Assembly: GCF_009801115.1 (NCBI RefSeq)
Contig: NZ_VTOL01000009.1
Span: 124,001 to 188,000 of the forward strand
DNA length: 64,000 nt
Reading direction: 5' to 3'
Source of the DNA: Dyadobacter sp. 3J3
GTDB lineage: Bacteria; Bacteroidota; Bacteroidia; Cytophagales; Spirosomataceae
Below the pieces are notes generated by a model. That model saw only the letters and a list, made by a program, of their open reading frames with translations, was not told the origin of the DNA and ran no database searches. The position numbers and the translations under genes were made by a program. Shown in pieces: positions 27,580 through 35,991 of the stretch. Positions within the stretch are counted from its first letter, which is position 1. Every line of letters begins with the position of its first letter.

Positions 27580-28119
27580 TCAATAGCGGTTGTAACCGAC
27601 AAAAGCCATACGCTCACCCATTTCGCGGTAAGCTTCATTTTCCTTCGGTGCCCAGGTACCTAATCCATCCACGTAGCGGTTGAACATGCAAAAAGCAGCT
27701 GCAATTAAAACCGTATCATGGATTTCCTGATCCACTGCTCCTACTTCACGCGCTGCCATGATATCTTCTTCCAAAACATGTTTTCCGCCTTTCTGAACTT
27801 TTGCAGCAATACTAAGTAATGCACGTAGTTTTTCTGAAACCGGAATGGTTATGAAATCCTGTTTGATATCGTCCAGCAAATTCACATCGCAAGACAAATG
27901 CGCCATTGCCGCAGCACCATGCGAGGTGTGGCAAAAGTGACAATTGTTAAGATTGGAAACGTAGGAAGCGATCAGCTCACGTTCGCCACTTGTTAGTGGA
28001 GACGGTCCTCTGAGCAAAACATCTGCCAGAGCTCCTAGCGGTTTTGCCGTTTCGGGTTTAAAATTAAAAAGTCCTACGATACCCGGAAGTTCTTCGTTCG
28101 GTAGTTGTATATGTGCCAT
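27580..28119 (-). CDS. AhpD-like carboxymuconolactone decarboxylase family protein (copy 1)
   Basis: A 179-residue CMD/AhpD-family protein, first gene of the transporter cluster. The redox site reads C-H-F-C-H-T-S-H, preceded by E-R-E-L-I-A-S-Y-V-S-N-L-N-N. It is nearly collinear with copy 3 at 21013 (shared A-A-A-F-C-M-F-N-R-Y-V-D-G-L-G-T-W-A). The start ATG at 28119 matches the start of copy 3; a TTG at 28134 is the alternative. Upstream is an inverted repeat that may regulate the cluster. Confidence 0.9.
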   Translation of the reverse strand: MAHIQLPNEELPGIVGLFNFKPETAKPLGALADVLLRGPSPLTSGERELIASYVSNLNNCHFCHTSHGAAAMAHLSCDVNLLDDIKQDFITIPVSEKLRALLSIAAKVQKGGKHVLEEDIMAAREVGAVDQEIHDTVLIAAAFCMFNRYVDGLGTWAPKENEAYREMGERMAFVGYNRY

Positions 28120-28132
28120 TTGAAAATGCGCC

Positions 28133-28166
28133 AATTAATCAGCCGTGTTACTGCTGATTGTTAATT
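28133..28166. promoter_or_regulatory. Inverted repeat in front of the AhpD/TonB cluster
   Basis: AATTAATCAGC pairs with GCTGATTGTTAATT around a 9-nt loop, 14 bp before the first cluster gene. Its place just upstream of the start codon fits an operator or a leader hairpin. No regulator gene is adjacent, so its partner is unknown. Confidence 0.4.
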
Positions 28167-28341
28167 ACCAAAATTTTATAAAATGATAATTAACTAATTT
28201 TGAAATAGTTATAAGAATTCAAAAATCGATTTGCACAAAAAAATGAGACGATTTAAAACCGTATAAACCACAACAGGCATCATGATTTTTAAATCACTCA
28301 AAAGCCGGGTGTAATTCAAATTGTGCAAAAAGAAATAAAAC

Positions 28342-28896
28342 TTAAACTAAATCAGGCGGTGGCGAGGGAATGCTCAGGAGAGCATTAAGCGGAGTTAATT
28401 TTTTGTAGGTTGAAGTGTAAATCGACTTTTCAGACCATTCCATTACATAGAAAACATGCTTCTTTGTGGAAGTCATATATTCTTTAAGGAAACTTTTAAG
28501 GATTGTTGAAGGAGATTTTTTGTGCGTATCCGAAGTAGTACCTGAAACTTCATCATTGATATGCGAGACAAGGCTCATGAACCGATCACGGGCATTCTGG
28601 TCAAACTCACAATGAACGTACATGGTATCATTAATCAGCTGCCGCGATTTCATTTGATAGTATTCGCCTTCGTGCTGAATTTTTCCTTCTGCCGGTTCCG
28701 GATTGTCCCAGGTTGTCTGATAAGGAAGTGAAACCGGCACTTTTATTACAATGTCTTTCGAAAACTCGTGTCTTTCAATGAAATCGTCATTTCCGGCACT
28801 TACAGCATACTTATCTTCCAACAAATAGACTACCGAATAGCCCATCATGTTGTAAAGCAAAAGCCCGAAAAGCAATATGGAAAGAATGCGACCCAA
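28342..28896 (-). CDS. Hypothetical membrane-anchored protein
   Basis: A 184-residue protein with one N-terminal hydrophobic segment (I-L-S-I-L-L-F-G-L-L-L-Y-N-M-M-G-Y-S-V) that is a signal anchor or signal peptide. The rest looks soluble and extracytoplasmic, with mixed charge and a proline-rich C-terminus (S-I-P-S-P-P-P-D-L-V). I do not recognise the family. It lies 222 bp upstream of the AhpD/TonB cluster on the same strand, so it might belong to the same regulon, although the inverted repeat between them suggests a separate promoter. Confidence 0.7.
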   Translation of the reverse strand: MGRILSILLFGLLLYNMMGYSVVYLLEDKYAVSAGNDDFIERHEFSKDIVIKVPVSLPYQTTWDNPEPAEGKIQHEGEYYQMKSRQLINDTMYVHCEFDQNARDRFMSLVSHINDEVSGTTSDTHKKSPSTILKSFLKEYMTSTKKHVFYVMEWSEKSIYTSTYKKLTPLNALLSIPSPPPDLV

Positions 28897-29048
28897 GGTT
28901 ACAAAAGTATTAGTATTACTTGTAATTGTGCAAATATATAGAAATGAATAGAATTTGCAACTAAACTCGTCTCTGAGAAAGTATTTTTTGGAAAAATGAC
29001 TGGTTCAGAGATTCAAAAAGTATCATTTTCATTTCATTAATTCCAATT

Positions 29049-29249
29049 TCAATCGCCTTCCTCCAACTCAAAAACTTCATTTACAGTCTTCTCAAACTGT
29101 TGGGCAATCTTCATTCCTAATGCCAGGGTTGGCGAATATTTTCCTGCTTCAATGGCATTAATCGTTTGCCGTGAAACCTGGACACGTTCTGCAAGATCTG
29201 CCTGCGTAATATTCAAAATTGCACGTTCAATTCTTATTCTGTTTTTCAT
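29049..29249 (-). CDS. XRE-family helix-turn-helix regulator
   Basis: A 66-residue single-domain regulator of the Cro/C1 type. The helix-turn-helix reads T-Q-A-D-L-A-E-R-V-Q-V-S-R-Q-T-I-N-A-I-E-A-G-K-Y-S-P-T, very close to the consensus for the YozG/YgzD-like family. It overlaps the upstream membrane-protein gene by 4 bp. Small XRE regulators translated together with a membrane protein often control expression of that same pair. Confidence 0.93.
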   Translation of the reverse strand: MKNRIRIERAILNITQADLAERVQVSRQTINAIEAGKYSPTLALGMKIAQQFEKTVNEVFELEEGD

Positions 29250-29752
29250 GATAAACTCCTTTCTTTTTTCGCTTCAATGTTCGGCTGAACTATTAAGAGC
29301 CAATAAAACCGTGTGATGAAAATGAGAAGAGGCGTGAAAATATTATAGATCATGATCAGGAAAAATGAAGTCCCGAATACCAGCATTATACATAAAAACA
29401 GAATGAAATAATTAGCATATATACCCCACTGCAATGATTCAAGCCTTATTTGAGCAATCCGCTCGTCTTCTACTTTAAGTCTGGAAAAACCAATAATAAA
29501 TAAACCTGTGATTAACATCAGGCCAAGTAAATCCTGAATATTCCGAAAACTGACAGTCCCATCGGGCTTTATCGCGAAAATATTCCGAAACATTTCCCAG
29601 TCGGGATATTTGAAATGCAAACGTGTTGGAATTTCGGTAATTGGGAAGTTAGCGCCATCAATCAGCATCCAGATTGCCAGAGGCATGGAAATAAAAGTCA
29701 GGATAAACCCATAAGGCCGCCAGGAATTCGGCAGTAGATATTTTGTTTTCAT
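29246..29752 (-). CDS. Four-helix membrane protein co-encoded with XRE regulator
   Basis: A 168-residue membrane protein with four hydrophobic segments (about residues 13-33, 73-90, 108-128 and 130-150) and a basic tail (K-K-E-R-S). It has no catalytic motif. It precedes and overlaps the XRE gene by 4 bp, so it is translationally coupled. This pairing is common in Bacteroidota and Firmicutes and suggests autoregulation. The protein family itself is not identified. Confidence 0.8.
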   Translation of the reverse strand: MKTKYLLPNSWRPYGFILTFISMPLAIWMLIDGANFPITEIPTRLHFKYPDWEMFRNIFAIKPDGTVSFRNIQDLLGLMLITGLFIIGFSRLKVEDERIAQIRLESLQWGIYANYFILFLCIMLVFGTSFFLIMIYNIFTPLLIFITRFYWLLIVQPNIEAKKERSLS

Positions 29753-29979
29753 AAAACGGAGGTTTTAAAAGTACATCAACATAACACTTCAAATGTAAAC
29801 TATATTTTAATTAATGTAAAATATAGTTTACATTTTATCAAATAAAATATACATATAGATTTTTGTTAATATCTTTTTAGTTGTCAGTATTTCACATTGT
29901 TTTTCGATGAAGCGCATTGTTGACACTAACTTGTAGTTTTTGTTGTTTTAAAATGTGCCCTCGCTCAAACCGATTTCAT

Positions 29980-29987
29980 TAACTTTG
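29980..29987 (+). promoter_or_regulatory. Candidate -7 box (TAACTTTG) for metG
   Basis: TAACTTTG matches the Bacteroidota TAnnTTTG -7 element and lies 30 bp before the metG start codon. A clear -33 TTTG at the usual spacing was not found. Confidence 0.5.
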
Positions 29988-30017
29988 CACGATAAACTAA
30001 ATAAGAGTTAAAAATTA

Positions 30018-32090
30018 ATGGCAATTATTGACCCTAAACGCTATACCGTCACCGCGGCATTGATTTATGCCAACGGACCTATTCATATTGGCCACCTTGC
30101 CGGTTGTTATGTTCCGGCGGATATTTACGTACGTTATCTTCGCTCAAACGGAAAAGACGTAGCATTTATCAGTGGTACGGATGAACACGGCGTACCTATT
30201 ACGATCCGCGCAAAAAAAGAGGGACTTACTCCCCAGCAAGTTGTAGATAAGTATTACACACAAATCGACGATTCCTTTAAGCAGCTTGGAATTTCTTTCG
30301 ATGTTTATTCACGCACAAGCAAGAAAATCCATCACGAAACTTCTCAGGAAATTTTTAAGGATTTGTATGATAAAGGCGTTTTTATAGAAGAAACCACCGA
30401 ACAATATTATGACGAAACCGCTCAACAGTTTTTAGCGGACCGTTATATCGTAGGAACATGCCCGGTTTGCGGAAACCCACATGCATACGGAGATCAGTGC
30501 GAACGGTGCGGTTCTGCGCTTAGCCCGACAGAATTAATTGAGCCGCATTCCATGCTTTCAGGAGCAAAACCTGTTATGCGCCCAACAACCAACTGGTTTT
30601 TGCCGTTAGATAAATTGCAGCCACAGGTTGAAGCGTATGTAAATAGTCATCCTGAATGGAAAACGAATGTTTTGGGACAATGCCAATCCTGGCTGAAAGA
30701 AGGCCTGAAACCTCGAGCTATGACGCGCGACCTTGACTGGGGAATTCCTGTTCCACTTCCTGATACGGATGGAAAAGTACTTTACGTTTGGTTTGAAGCG
30801 CCCATAGGATATATTTCTGCTACCAAAGACTGGCTGATCCAGAAAAATGGGACGGACGAGGGATGGAAAAAATGGTGGCAAAAAAATGAATACGGTGTTG
30901 AAGAAACAAAACTTGTTCACTTCATTGGGAAGGATAATATCGTTTTCCATTGTATCATTTTCCCGGCTACCGTTATTGCAGAAGGAAATCTGATTTTGGC
31001 TGATAATGTTCCGGCGAATGAATTCATGAATCTTGAAGGAGATAAAATTTCCACTTCGAGAAACTGGGCGGTTTGGCTTCATGAATATTTGGAAGAATTA
31101 CCGAACAAACAGGATGTTCTTCGTTATGTTTTAACTGCGAGCGCACCGGAAACAAAGGATAGTGAATTTACCTGGAAAGATTTCCAAACACGCAACAATA
31201 GCGAACTGGTTGGAATTTTTGGTAATTTCATCAACCGTGCGGTTGTACTAACACAGAAATTCTGCGGTAGTAAAGTACCTGCCATTGGCGAATTAACTGA
31301 AATTGATCAGATCGTTTTAGCGGAACTTGCGGCTTTTCCAGCAAAAATCGGTGAGGCGATGGAAAATTATCGTTTCCGCGAAGCGCTTACTTTCATTATG
31401 GATCTTGCCCGTTTGGGAAATAAATATCTTGCAGATACACAACCGTGGCATGCGATCAAAACAGATCCTGAGCGCGTGAATACGATTATGAATATTGCAT
31501 TGCAAATCTCTGCTTCCCTATCGATTGTTTCGGAACCTGTACTTCCTTTTACAGCAGAAAAAATTCGCACACAGTTGGGTGTTGAAAGTAAAAACTGGGG
31601 CGATGCAGGAAAATCTGATCTATTAAAAGCCGGTCAGGAAATAAGCGAGGCTGGTCTTCTTTTTGAAAAAATTGAAGATCACGTTATTGAAAAACAAATC
31701 CAGAAATTACACGATGCAAAACGTGCGAATGAGCTGGAAGGAAAAGTAGTTGCACCCGTGAAACCGGAAATCCAGTTTGACGATTTTGCCGCAATGGATA
31801 TTCGGGTTGCAACCATCCTGGAAGCCGAAAATGTACCGAAAAGTAAGAAATTGCTAAAACTGAAAGTTGATATCGGCAGCGAACAACGCACCGTGCTCAG
31901 CGGGATTTCCGAACATTTTAAAGCAGAAGAAGTCATTGGAAAAAAGGTACTGTATCTGGCAAATCTTGCTCCCCGTAAAATGATGGGAATGGAAAGTCAA
32001 GGTATGATCCTGATGGCCGAAGATAAAGACGGAAGTCTGGCTTTTGTTCAGCCTGGCAAGGAAGTCTGGAACGGAGGAACCGTAAATTAA
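30018..32090 (+). CDS. metG: Methionyl-tRNA synthetase
   Basis: Charges tRNA-Met with methionine. The 690-residue protein has the class I H-I-G-H motif in P-I-H-I-G-H-L, a zinc-knuckle (C-P-V-C-G and C-E-R-C-G, near residues 146-165), and a KMSKS-like K-I-S-T-S-R. The C-terminal 110 residues form the EMAP/OB tRNA-binding domain (D-I-R-V-A-T-I-L and [10 protein letters not shown]). This is the long form typical of many bacteria. A terminator lies 23 bp downstream. It appears monocistronic and is preceded by a likely TAnnTTTG promoter. Confidence 0.97.
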   Translation: MAIIDPKRYTVTAALIYANGPIHIGHLAGCYVPADIYVRYLRSNGKDVAFISGTDEHGVPITIRAKKEGLTPQQVVDKYYTQIDDSFKQLGISFDVYSRTSKKIHHETSQEIFKDLYDKGVFIEETTEQYYDETAQQFLADRYIVGTCPVCGNPHAYGDQCERCGSALSPTELIEPHSMLSGAKPVMRPTTNWFLPLDKLQPQVEAYVNSHPEWKTNVLGQCQSWLKEGLKPRAMTRDLDWGIPVPLPDTDGKVLYVWFEAPIGYISATKDWLIQKNGTDEGWKKWWQKNEYGVEETKLVHFIGKDNIVFHCIIFPATVIAEGNLILADNVPANEFMNLEGDKISTSRNWAVWLHEYLEELPNKQDVLRYVLTASAPETKDSEFTWKDFQTRNNSELVGIFGNFINRAVVLTQKFCGSKVPAIGELTEIDQIVLAELAAFPAKIGEAMENYRFREALTFIMDLARLGNKYLADTQPWHAIKTDPERVNTIMNIALQISASLSIVSEPVLPFTAEKIRTQLGVESKNWGDAGKSDLLKAGQEISEAGLLFEKIEDHVIEKQIQKLHDAKRANELEGKVVAPVKPEIQFDDFAAMDIRVATILEAENVPKSKKLLKLKVDIGSEQRTVLSGISEHFKAEEVIGKKVLYLANLAPRKMMGMESQGMILMAEDKDGSLAFVQPGKEVWNGGTVN

Positions 32091-32112
32091 TTCGATCTGA
32101 AATTGAAAAAGA

Positions 32113-32150
32113 AAAGCCTGCCGCGGTATTCTGCGGCAGGCTTTATAGTA
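32113..32150 (+). terminator. Intrinsic terminator of metG
   Basis: AAAGCCTGCCGC pairs with GCGGCAGGCTTT around an 8-nt loop. The T-run is short but the 12-bp GC-rich stem is strong. Confidence 0.85.
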
Positions 32151-32188
32151 TAGGAGTTATTAGATTTTCAAGTTTAAGGGAGTGAAAA

Positions 32189-32524
32189 TCATTCAAATTC
32201 TTTTTTCAATTTATCATACAAAGCGTTCACGCGATCCACTAAAACTTCGCATTCCACATCGCTCATTTGTTCAATGGTGTTGGTAACCGCGTTGGAAACA
32301 ATGCGTCCTTCTTCATTTATTCTGGCTCCGGACTTTCTTGTTGAACCCAGAATATTTTCCCATTCTTCTACCAAATCCTCCGAAAAGTATTTTGGTTCAA
32401 TAATGTTAAAATAAGCTGCCTGGGATTTAAGCTGATCTTTAAGTTTTCCTTTGTCCGAAGATGTGCGGAGACCTTCCGCAAGCTTTGAAAATTCAATAAA
32501 GGCGAAAATATTAGACTTTTTCAT
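32189..32524 (-). CDS. Hypothetical cytoplasmic helical protein
   Basis: A 111-residue mostly helical protein without signal or membrane segment. I use the ATG at 32524 (M-K-K-S-N-I-F-A-F); an earlier start adds sequence with no matching character. Mid-region lysine-rich helices (K-L-K-D-Q-L-K-S-Q) are followed by an acidic C-terminal segment (M-S-D-V-E-C-E-V-L-V-D-R). The family is not recognised. Confidence 0.65.
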   Translation of the reverse strand: MKKSNIFAFIEFSKLAEGLRTSSDKGKLKDQLKSQAAYFNIIEPKYFSEDLVEEWENILGSTRKSGARINEEGRIVSNAVTNTIEQMSDVECEVLVDRVNALYDKLKKEFE

Positions 32525-32645
32525 ATGATGTGTTGAATAAAAGGAGGTATTGAGTGAACAAATATACATAGATCCAACTTTAATTTTTCATCAAATCATA
32601 CAGGTTTACTATATGTTAATATTAACTATTGAATCAATACCATTA

Positions 32646-32680
32646 TAAAAACAAAAACCCCACAATTTACAATTGTGAGG
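32646..32680 (-). terminator. Intrinsic terminator of the Hsp20-like gene
   Basis: On the minus strand CCTCACAATT pairs with AATTGTGGGG (one G-T pair) around a 3-nt loop, then a run of T interrupted once. It lies about 35 bp after the Hsp20-like stop codon. Confidence 0.85.
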
Positions 32681-32714
32681 CTTCTATGTTTGACAAGTCA
32701 GGTATTTCTTAATC

Positions 32715-33119
32715 TTACCAACGTTCGATATCAACTTTTCTGCGGAAATCATCTTGCTGGTGATTAAATGGAAGAAACAGTACCAAATGACGTTTTTCAC
32801 TATCATATCTTGCAGTAATACTGTCAGTATCCACACCATCAGGAATGGCTAATGTGCTGATAAAACGCATCGTTTTCCACTGCTCTTCACTTTCTCTTTC
32901 CTGATGAAATATCGGTAAGAGATGATATAATCTCATTTTGTCTTTTACAATCTCCAATTGAAGGTCTTCTGATTCTATTCCGGGTGCCTTCACTGTAATT
33001 TCGTAACCGTCCGTTCCTTTTTCAAGATTCACGATCGGTTCGCTCAATCCTCCGTTAATGGTATTGCTAAAATCAATATGCATCAACATTTCTTTTGGTA
33101 TTTTTATCTTGCTTTCCAT
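32715..33119 (-). CDS. Hsp20/alpha-crystallin-like small heat-shock protein
   Basis: A 134-residue protein with an alpha-crystallin-type beta-sandwich. The pattern G-Y-E-I-T-V-K-A-P-G-I, D-L-Q-L-E-I-V and a C-terminal R-H-L-V-L-F-L-P-F is diagnostic. Small heat-shock proteins hold unfolding proteins in a refoldable state in the cytoplasm. I use the ATG at 33119; a GTG eight codons earlier is possible. A terminator lies downstream. The usual C-terminal I-x-I/V motif is not obvious, so oligomer assembly may differ from the norm. Confidence 0.85.
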   Translation of the reverse strand: MESKIKIPKEMLMHIDFSNTINGGLSEPIVNLEKGTDGYEITVKAPGIESEDLQLEIVKDKMRLYHLLPIFHQERESEEQWKTMRFISTLAIPDGVDTDSITARYDSEKRHLVLFLPFNHQQDDFRRKVDIERW

Positions 33120-33439
33120 GTTGTTTTCGCTTTTTGTATTCACAGATAATTATTTAATAAAAAAGAATGTACCAGTAATTCCTTTTTTCTTAGAGCAGAT
33201 TTTGGTTAAAAGGTTTAATATTTATAAACAATTTCTAATCAGACATTTAACTCATAAATCTAAATAAGTAAATATTTGAATAAATTAATTAGAGCTGACA
33301 TATTTGCAGACGAAACCAAGAGAAATGTCATTATGACGCTCTATTTGCCAAACGTAAAATATCCAAACATTACTTACCTGACTTGATCGAATTGAATACC
33401 TAAACCAAATTTTATACCAGATCTACGATAAAAATCCTG
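33120..33439. other. Gene-free AT-rich spacer
   Basis: About 320 bp upstream of the Hsp20-like gene and downstream of the SelW-like gene. It presumably carries the heat-shock gene promoter. I see no palindrome, RNA structure or coding frame I would support. Confidence 0.5.
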
Positions 33440-33715
33440 TCAACGATCATTATGGCCTAAATTTCGCCCCGGAGCAATTTGATCACGAACGCGTTGTTTC
33501 ATTTCCTTTGGTTCCGGAAAATGTCCTTCCCGTTTCCGGTCCCATAGAAGATTTTCGTCAAGCTTAATGGTATATCGTCCTGCTATTTCTGAAGGAACTA
33601 GGGTTACGGCATGTAAGTCATCCGAAAAAGTGGTCAGGAGTTCCTGCGCCATCCATGCAGCACGTAAAAGCCAGCCGCATTTTGGACAGTATTCTATAAT
33701 GATTGTTGGTTTCAT
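33440..33715 (-). CDS. SelT/SelW/SelH (Rdx-type) thioredoxin-like protein
   Basis: A 91-residue protein with the Rdx fold. It opens with I-I-E-Y-C-P-K-C-G-W, where the Cys-x-x-Cys replaces the Cys-x-x-Sec of selenoproteins. It then has the conserved L-P/V-P-S-E-I-A-G-R-Y and D-R-K-R-E-G-H-F-P-E motifs. Proteins of this kind act in thiol redox control; the partner is unknown. The following gene lies 60 bp away on the same strand. Confidence 0.9.
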   Translation of the reverse strand: MKPTIIIEYCPKCGWLLRAAWMAQELLTTFSDDLHAVTLVPSEIAGRYTIKLDENLLWDRKREGHFPEPKEMKQRVRDQIAPGRNLGHNDR

Positions 33716-33775
33716 TGATCCGTTATTTTTTGATAAAGTTACTTAAACGTTCTTTATCAAAAGATCATCGATACG

Positions 33776-34192
33776 TTAGAAATCAGCAATAAACATTGCC
33801 TTTGTTTTTGATGCAACAGCTACCCGGGTTGTTTTGGTGGAGATATCAAAGGACTGTCTGAATCGCTTTTCACCATCAAATAACTCGAATGTATATTGTC
33901 CATCCATAAAAGAAGATAAGTCAAACAGCTTTTGGTATTTTTTATAAACCAGGACCGTCTCAGTAAATATCAGATTGTTGTTTCCATCTGAAATCTTTAC
34001 GAGAACTCTGTCTGTCTCCGGCCAGCTATATGAAACTTTAAACTTCATGGGCCTGACCTGCATAACGTAGAAGTCTGAATAAAAAGCAATGTCACTTTTT
34101 GGGAATTTATCCTGCGAATGGGCTTCGGATAAAGCCACTATCATCAGAATCAGAGAACTCACCCGGCGTAGGAAGTAGAAATTATTTTTCAT
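33776..34192 (-). CDS. Secreted hypothetical protein, beta-rich
   Basis: A 138-residue protein with a signal peptide (S-S-L-I-L-M-I-V-A-L-S-E-A-H-S). The body resembles a small beta-sandwich with alternating hydrophobic residues (F-K-V-S-Y-S-W-P-E-T-D, V-L-V-K-I-S-D-G-N-N-N-L-I-F-T-E). This outline matches the DUF3244/T9SS-tail-like beta domains common in Bacteroidota, but I cannot name the family. There is no C-terminal sorting domain beyond that. Confidence 0.7.
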   Translation of the reverse strand: MKNNFYFLRRVSSLILMIVALSEAHSQDKFPKSDIAFYSDFYVMQVRPMKFKVSYSWPETDRVLVKISDGNNNLIFTETVLVYKKYQKLFDLSSFMDGQYTFELFDGEKRFRQSFDISTKTTRVAVASKTKAMFIADF

Positions 34193-34884
34193 AGAAATAC
34201 AGGTTTATTTACATTAAACAACTGTCACTCCTTAATAAAAAAAACTAATTATCATTTCACCACTAAACTATAAAGTATTGATTAACAAATCAATAGTCAC
34301 TTTTTTTACAGTAAAACTTATTCTTAAAACAAACGTAATACTAGAAATAGTACAACAATTATTGTTGCAATAATGAAGATTGTTTAGATAGTACAATTCT
34401 TGTTATTTGACATCATGGAAAATCTGTAACCGGAAGAATTCTCGTTCAGATTTATTACTTAAAGGGTTAAATAATCTGGAAAATAATCAAAATTCGACAT
34501 CGAAGAATATAGCAGCTAAACTCTAAAAACAAAAGCCGCCACAGAAATCTGCAACGGCTTTGTACGTGTTCCTAACCTGTTGACCTTTCTATAATATGCG
34601 GGGTAAGTGATAATCCATTACAAAAGTAAATATACCATGCTTTGCATTTTAGCGTGAAAACACGTGATTTTAAAGACACATAAATGGCATTTTCCCAAAT
34701 CGTAATTACCCCTGATCTACCAGGTAATATTACGTGTTTTACTTTTTGAAAAATTAGTAATATACTCAAAAACAATAAGTTATAAAAACCAAAATATTCA
34801 ACGAAGAGATTCACCTTGGCATTAGTATTACTTAGAAGTAATTTTACAATAACTAATTTTAACTCTCTTCTTAAAAATACAATC
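34193..34884. other. 692-bp gene-free region with three palindromes
   Basis: An unusually long AT-rich gap between divergent genes. It holds CAACAATTATTGTTG (34353-34367, a perfect 15-bp palindrome), a hairpin AAAGCCG/CGGCTTT (34532-34561) and a bulged inverted repeat CGTAATTACC/GGTAATATTACG followed by a T-rich tract (34701-34740). An antisense frame at 34572-34898 has no protein-like character. A small RNA or complex promoter is possible but unproven. Confidence 0.5.
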
Positions 34885-35274
34885 ATGGCTGATTTCAATG
34901 GTAACGAAGGCAGGCTGATTTCTTCACTGGAAGTGAAGGAGTTGACACGCCCTCATCATGCACTGGAAAAAAATATAAGGGCCCGGGGTGAAAATTTCAT
35001 CCAGGCTGAATTTTTCGGTTTGAATACTTTTAAGAAATTAATAGACCCATTGGGTAAAAACTGCGTTGGTTTCCGCGTGTATTATGGTGCGCAACACGAA
35101 GATCACGACGGAGAAGAAGTTGTAATTGGAAAGGGAAAACATACATCACGGCTTATTATTGTGCCCGTTGATGCCAACGGAAAGGATATTTCGAGGGTAG
35201 ATGGCCTGAAGGATATGCCGGTACGTGATGATGCAATGGCAGGCGGACCAACCTGCCCATCTCACTGTAACTAA
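34885..35274 (+). CDS. Small cytoplasmic protein with Cys-tail (TCPSHCN)
   Basis: A 129-residue soluble protein beginning at the ATG at 34885, in preference to an in-frame start 69 bp earlier with poor composition. The body holds I-R-A-R-G-E-N-F-I-Q-A-E-F-F-G, then G-K-N-C-V-G-F-R-V-Y-Y-G, then an acidic loop. It ends in G-G-P-T-C-P-S-H-C-N, where two cysteines sit near the very C-terminus. Similar Cys-tailed proteins occur beside two-component genes in Bacteroidota (my recollection). It precedes a seven-helix membrane protein by 12 bp and is likely first in a four-gene operon. A sensory or redox role is inference. Confidence 0.75.
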   Translation: MADFNGNEGRLISSLEVKELTRPHHALEKNIRARGENFIQAEFFGLNTFKKLIDPLGKNCVGFRVYYGAQHEDHDGEEVVIGKGKHTSRLIIVPVDANGKDISRVDGLKDMPVRDDAMAGGPTCPSHCN

Positions 35275-35286
35275 ACAATCCTGACT

Positions 35287-35991
35287 ATGGTGTTGATTGA
35301 ATCCTATATTACTTTCATTCACAACCATTTAATTGTATGTCTTGCAGTCTTTGTAACCATAATTCCTTTATTTCTGATCCTGTACAGAAAAGCAAACGTT
35401 GATCCTTCATTTTATCTTCTTCAGATTTATTTGATCACGAAGTTGATAATTGATTTGATCATGTTTCATTATGCTACGCAGCGAACAAATAATCTGATGT
35501 ATTACAACCTGAGCATTCCGCTTCGATATGCTTTGCTTAGTGGTATGTTTTATTACAAAATTGAGTCTGCGGTCTATAAAAGAGGAATTATTTATTCAAT
35601 TATCGGATTTGTGATTTTTTCAATCTGGGATATATTTTATTCCAATCCCGATATTAAAGATTTGCACAATCATAGCATGGTTGCTTATGCCACAACAGTG
35701 GAATGCTTATTGTTGTTATTTTGGATACTAGCCTATTTTTATGAGATTATTCGTATGCTCAAAATCCCGAATTTGCTAACATTTCCATTTTTTTGGGTTT
35801 GCTCGGGATTGCTATTATACTATTCAAGCTTCATATTTATAGCACCAATTTTACACTACACCGAGAAATGGGAGAATCCACTTTATATTGGATTTCTGAA
35901 TTTAGTTCCTTACATCTTTGAAACACTTTGCCTGTTATTCTTCAGCATCGGAGTTTGGATATTTTCAATACGTTATTATGCAAAACAGTGA
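35287..35991 (+). CDS. Seven-helix membrane protein of a sensor operon
   Basis: A 234-residue protein with seven hydrophobic segments and no recognised enzymatic motif. The C-terminus is short and basic. The gene ends within the start region of the histidine kinase gene (14-bp overlap), so the two are tightly coupled. Its likely role is the sensory membrane part that the downstream kinase, with only one helix of its own, lacks (inference). It is preceded by the Cys-tailed small protein. Confidence 0.85.
   Translation: MVLIESYITFIHNHLIVCLAVFVTIIPLFLILYRKANVDPSFYLLQIYLITKLIIDLIMFHYATQRTNNLMYYNLSIPLRYALLSGMFYYKIESAVYKRGIIYSIIGFVIFSIWDIFYSNPDIKDLHNHSMVAYATTVECLLLLFWILAYFYEIIRMLKIPNLLTFPFFWVCSGLLLYYSSFIFIAPILHYTEKWENPLYIGFLNLVPYIFETLCLLFFSIGVWIFSIRYYAKQ

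Noticed and set aside
34572-34898. Open frame of 108 residues on the minus strand
   Set aside because: Composition is unlike a protein, it overlaps a better supported gene on the other strand, and it runs through the hairpins.
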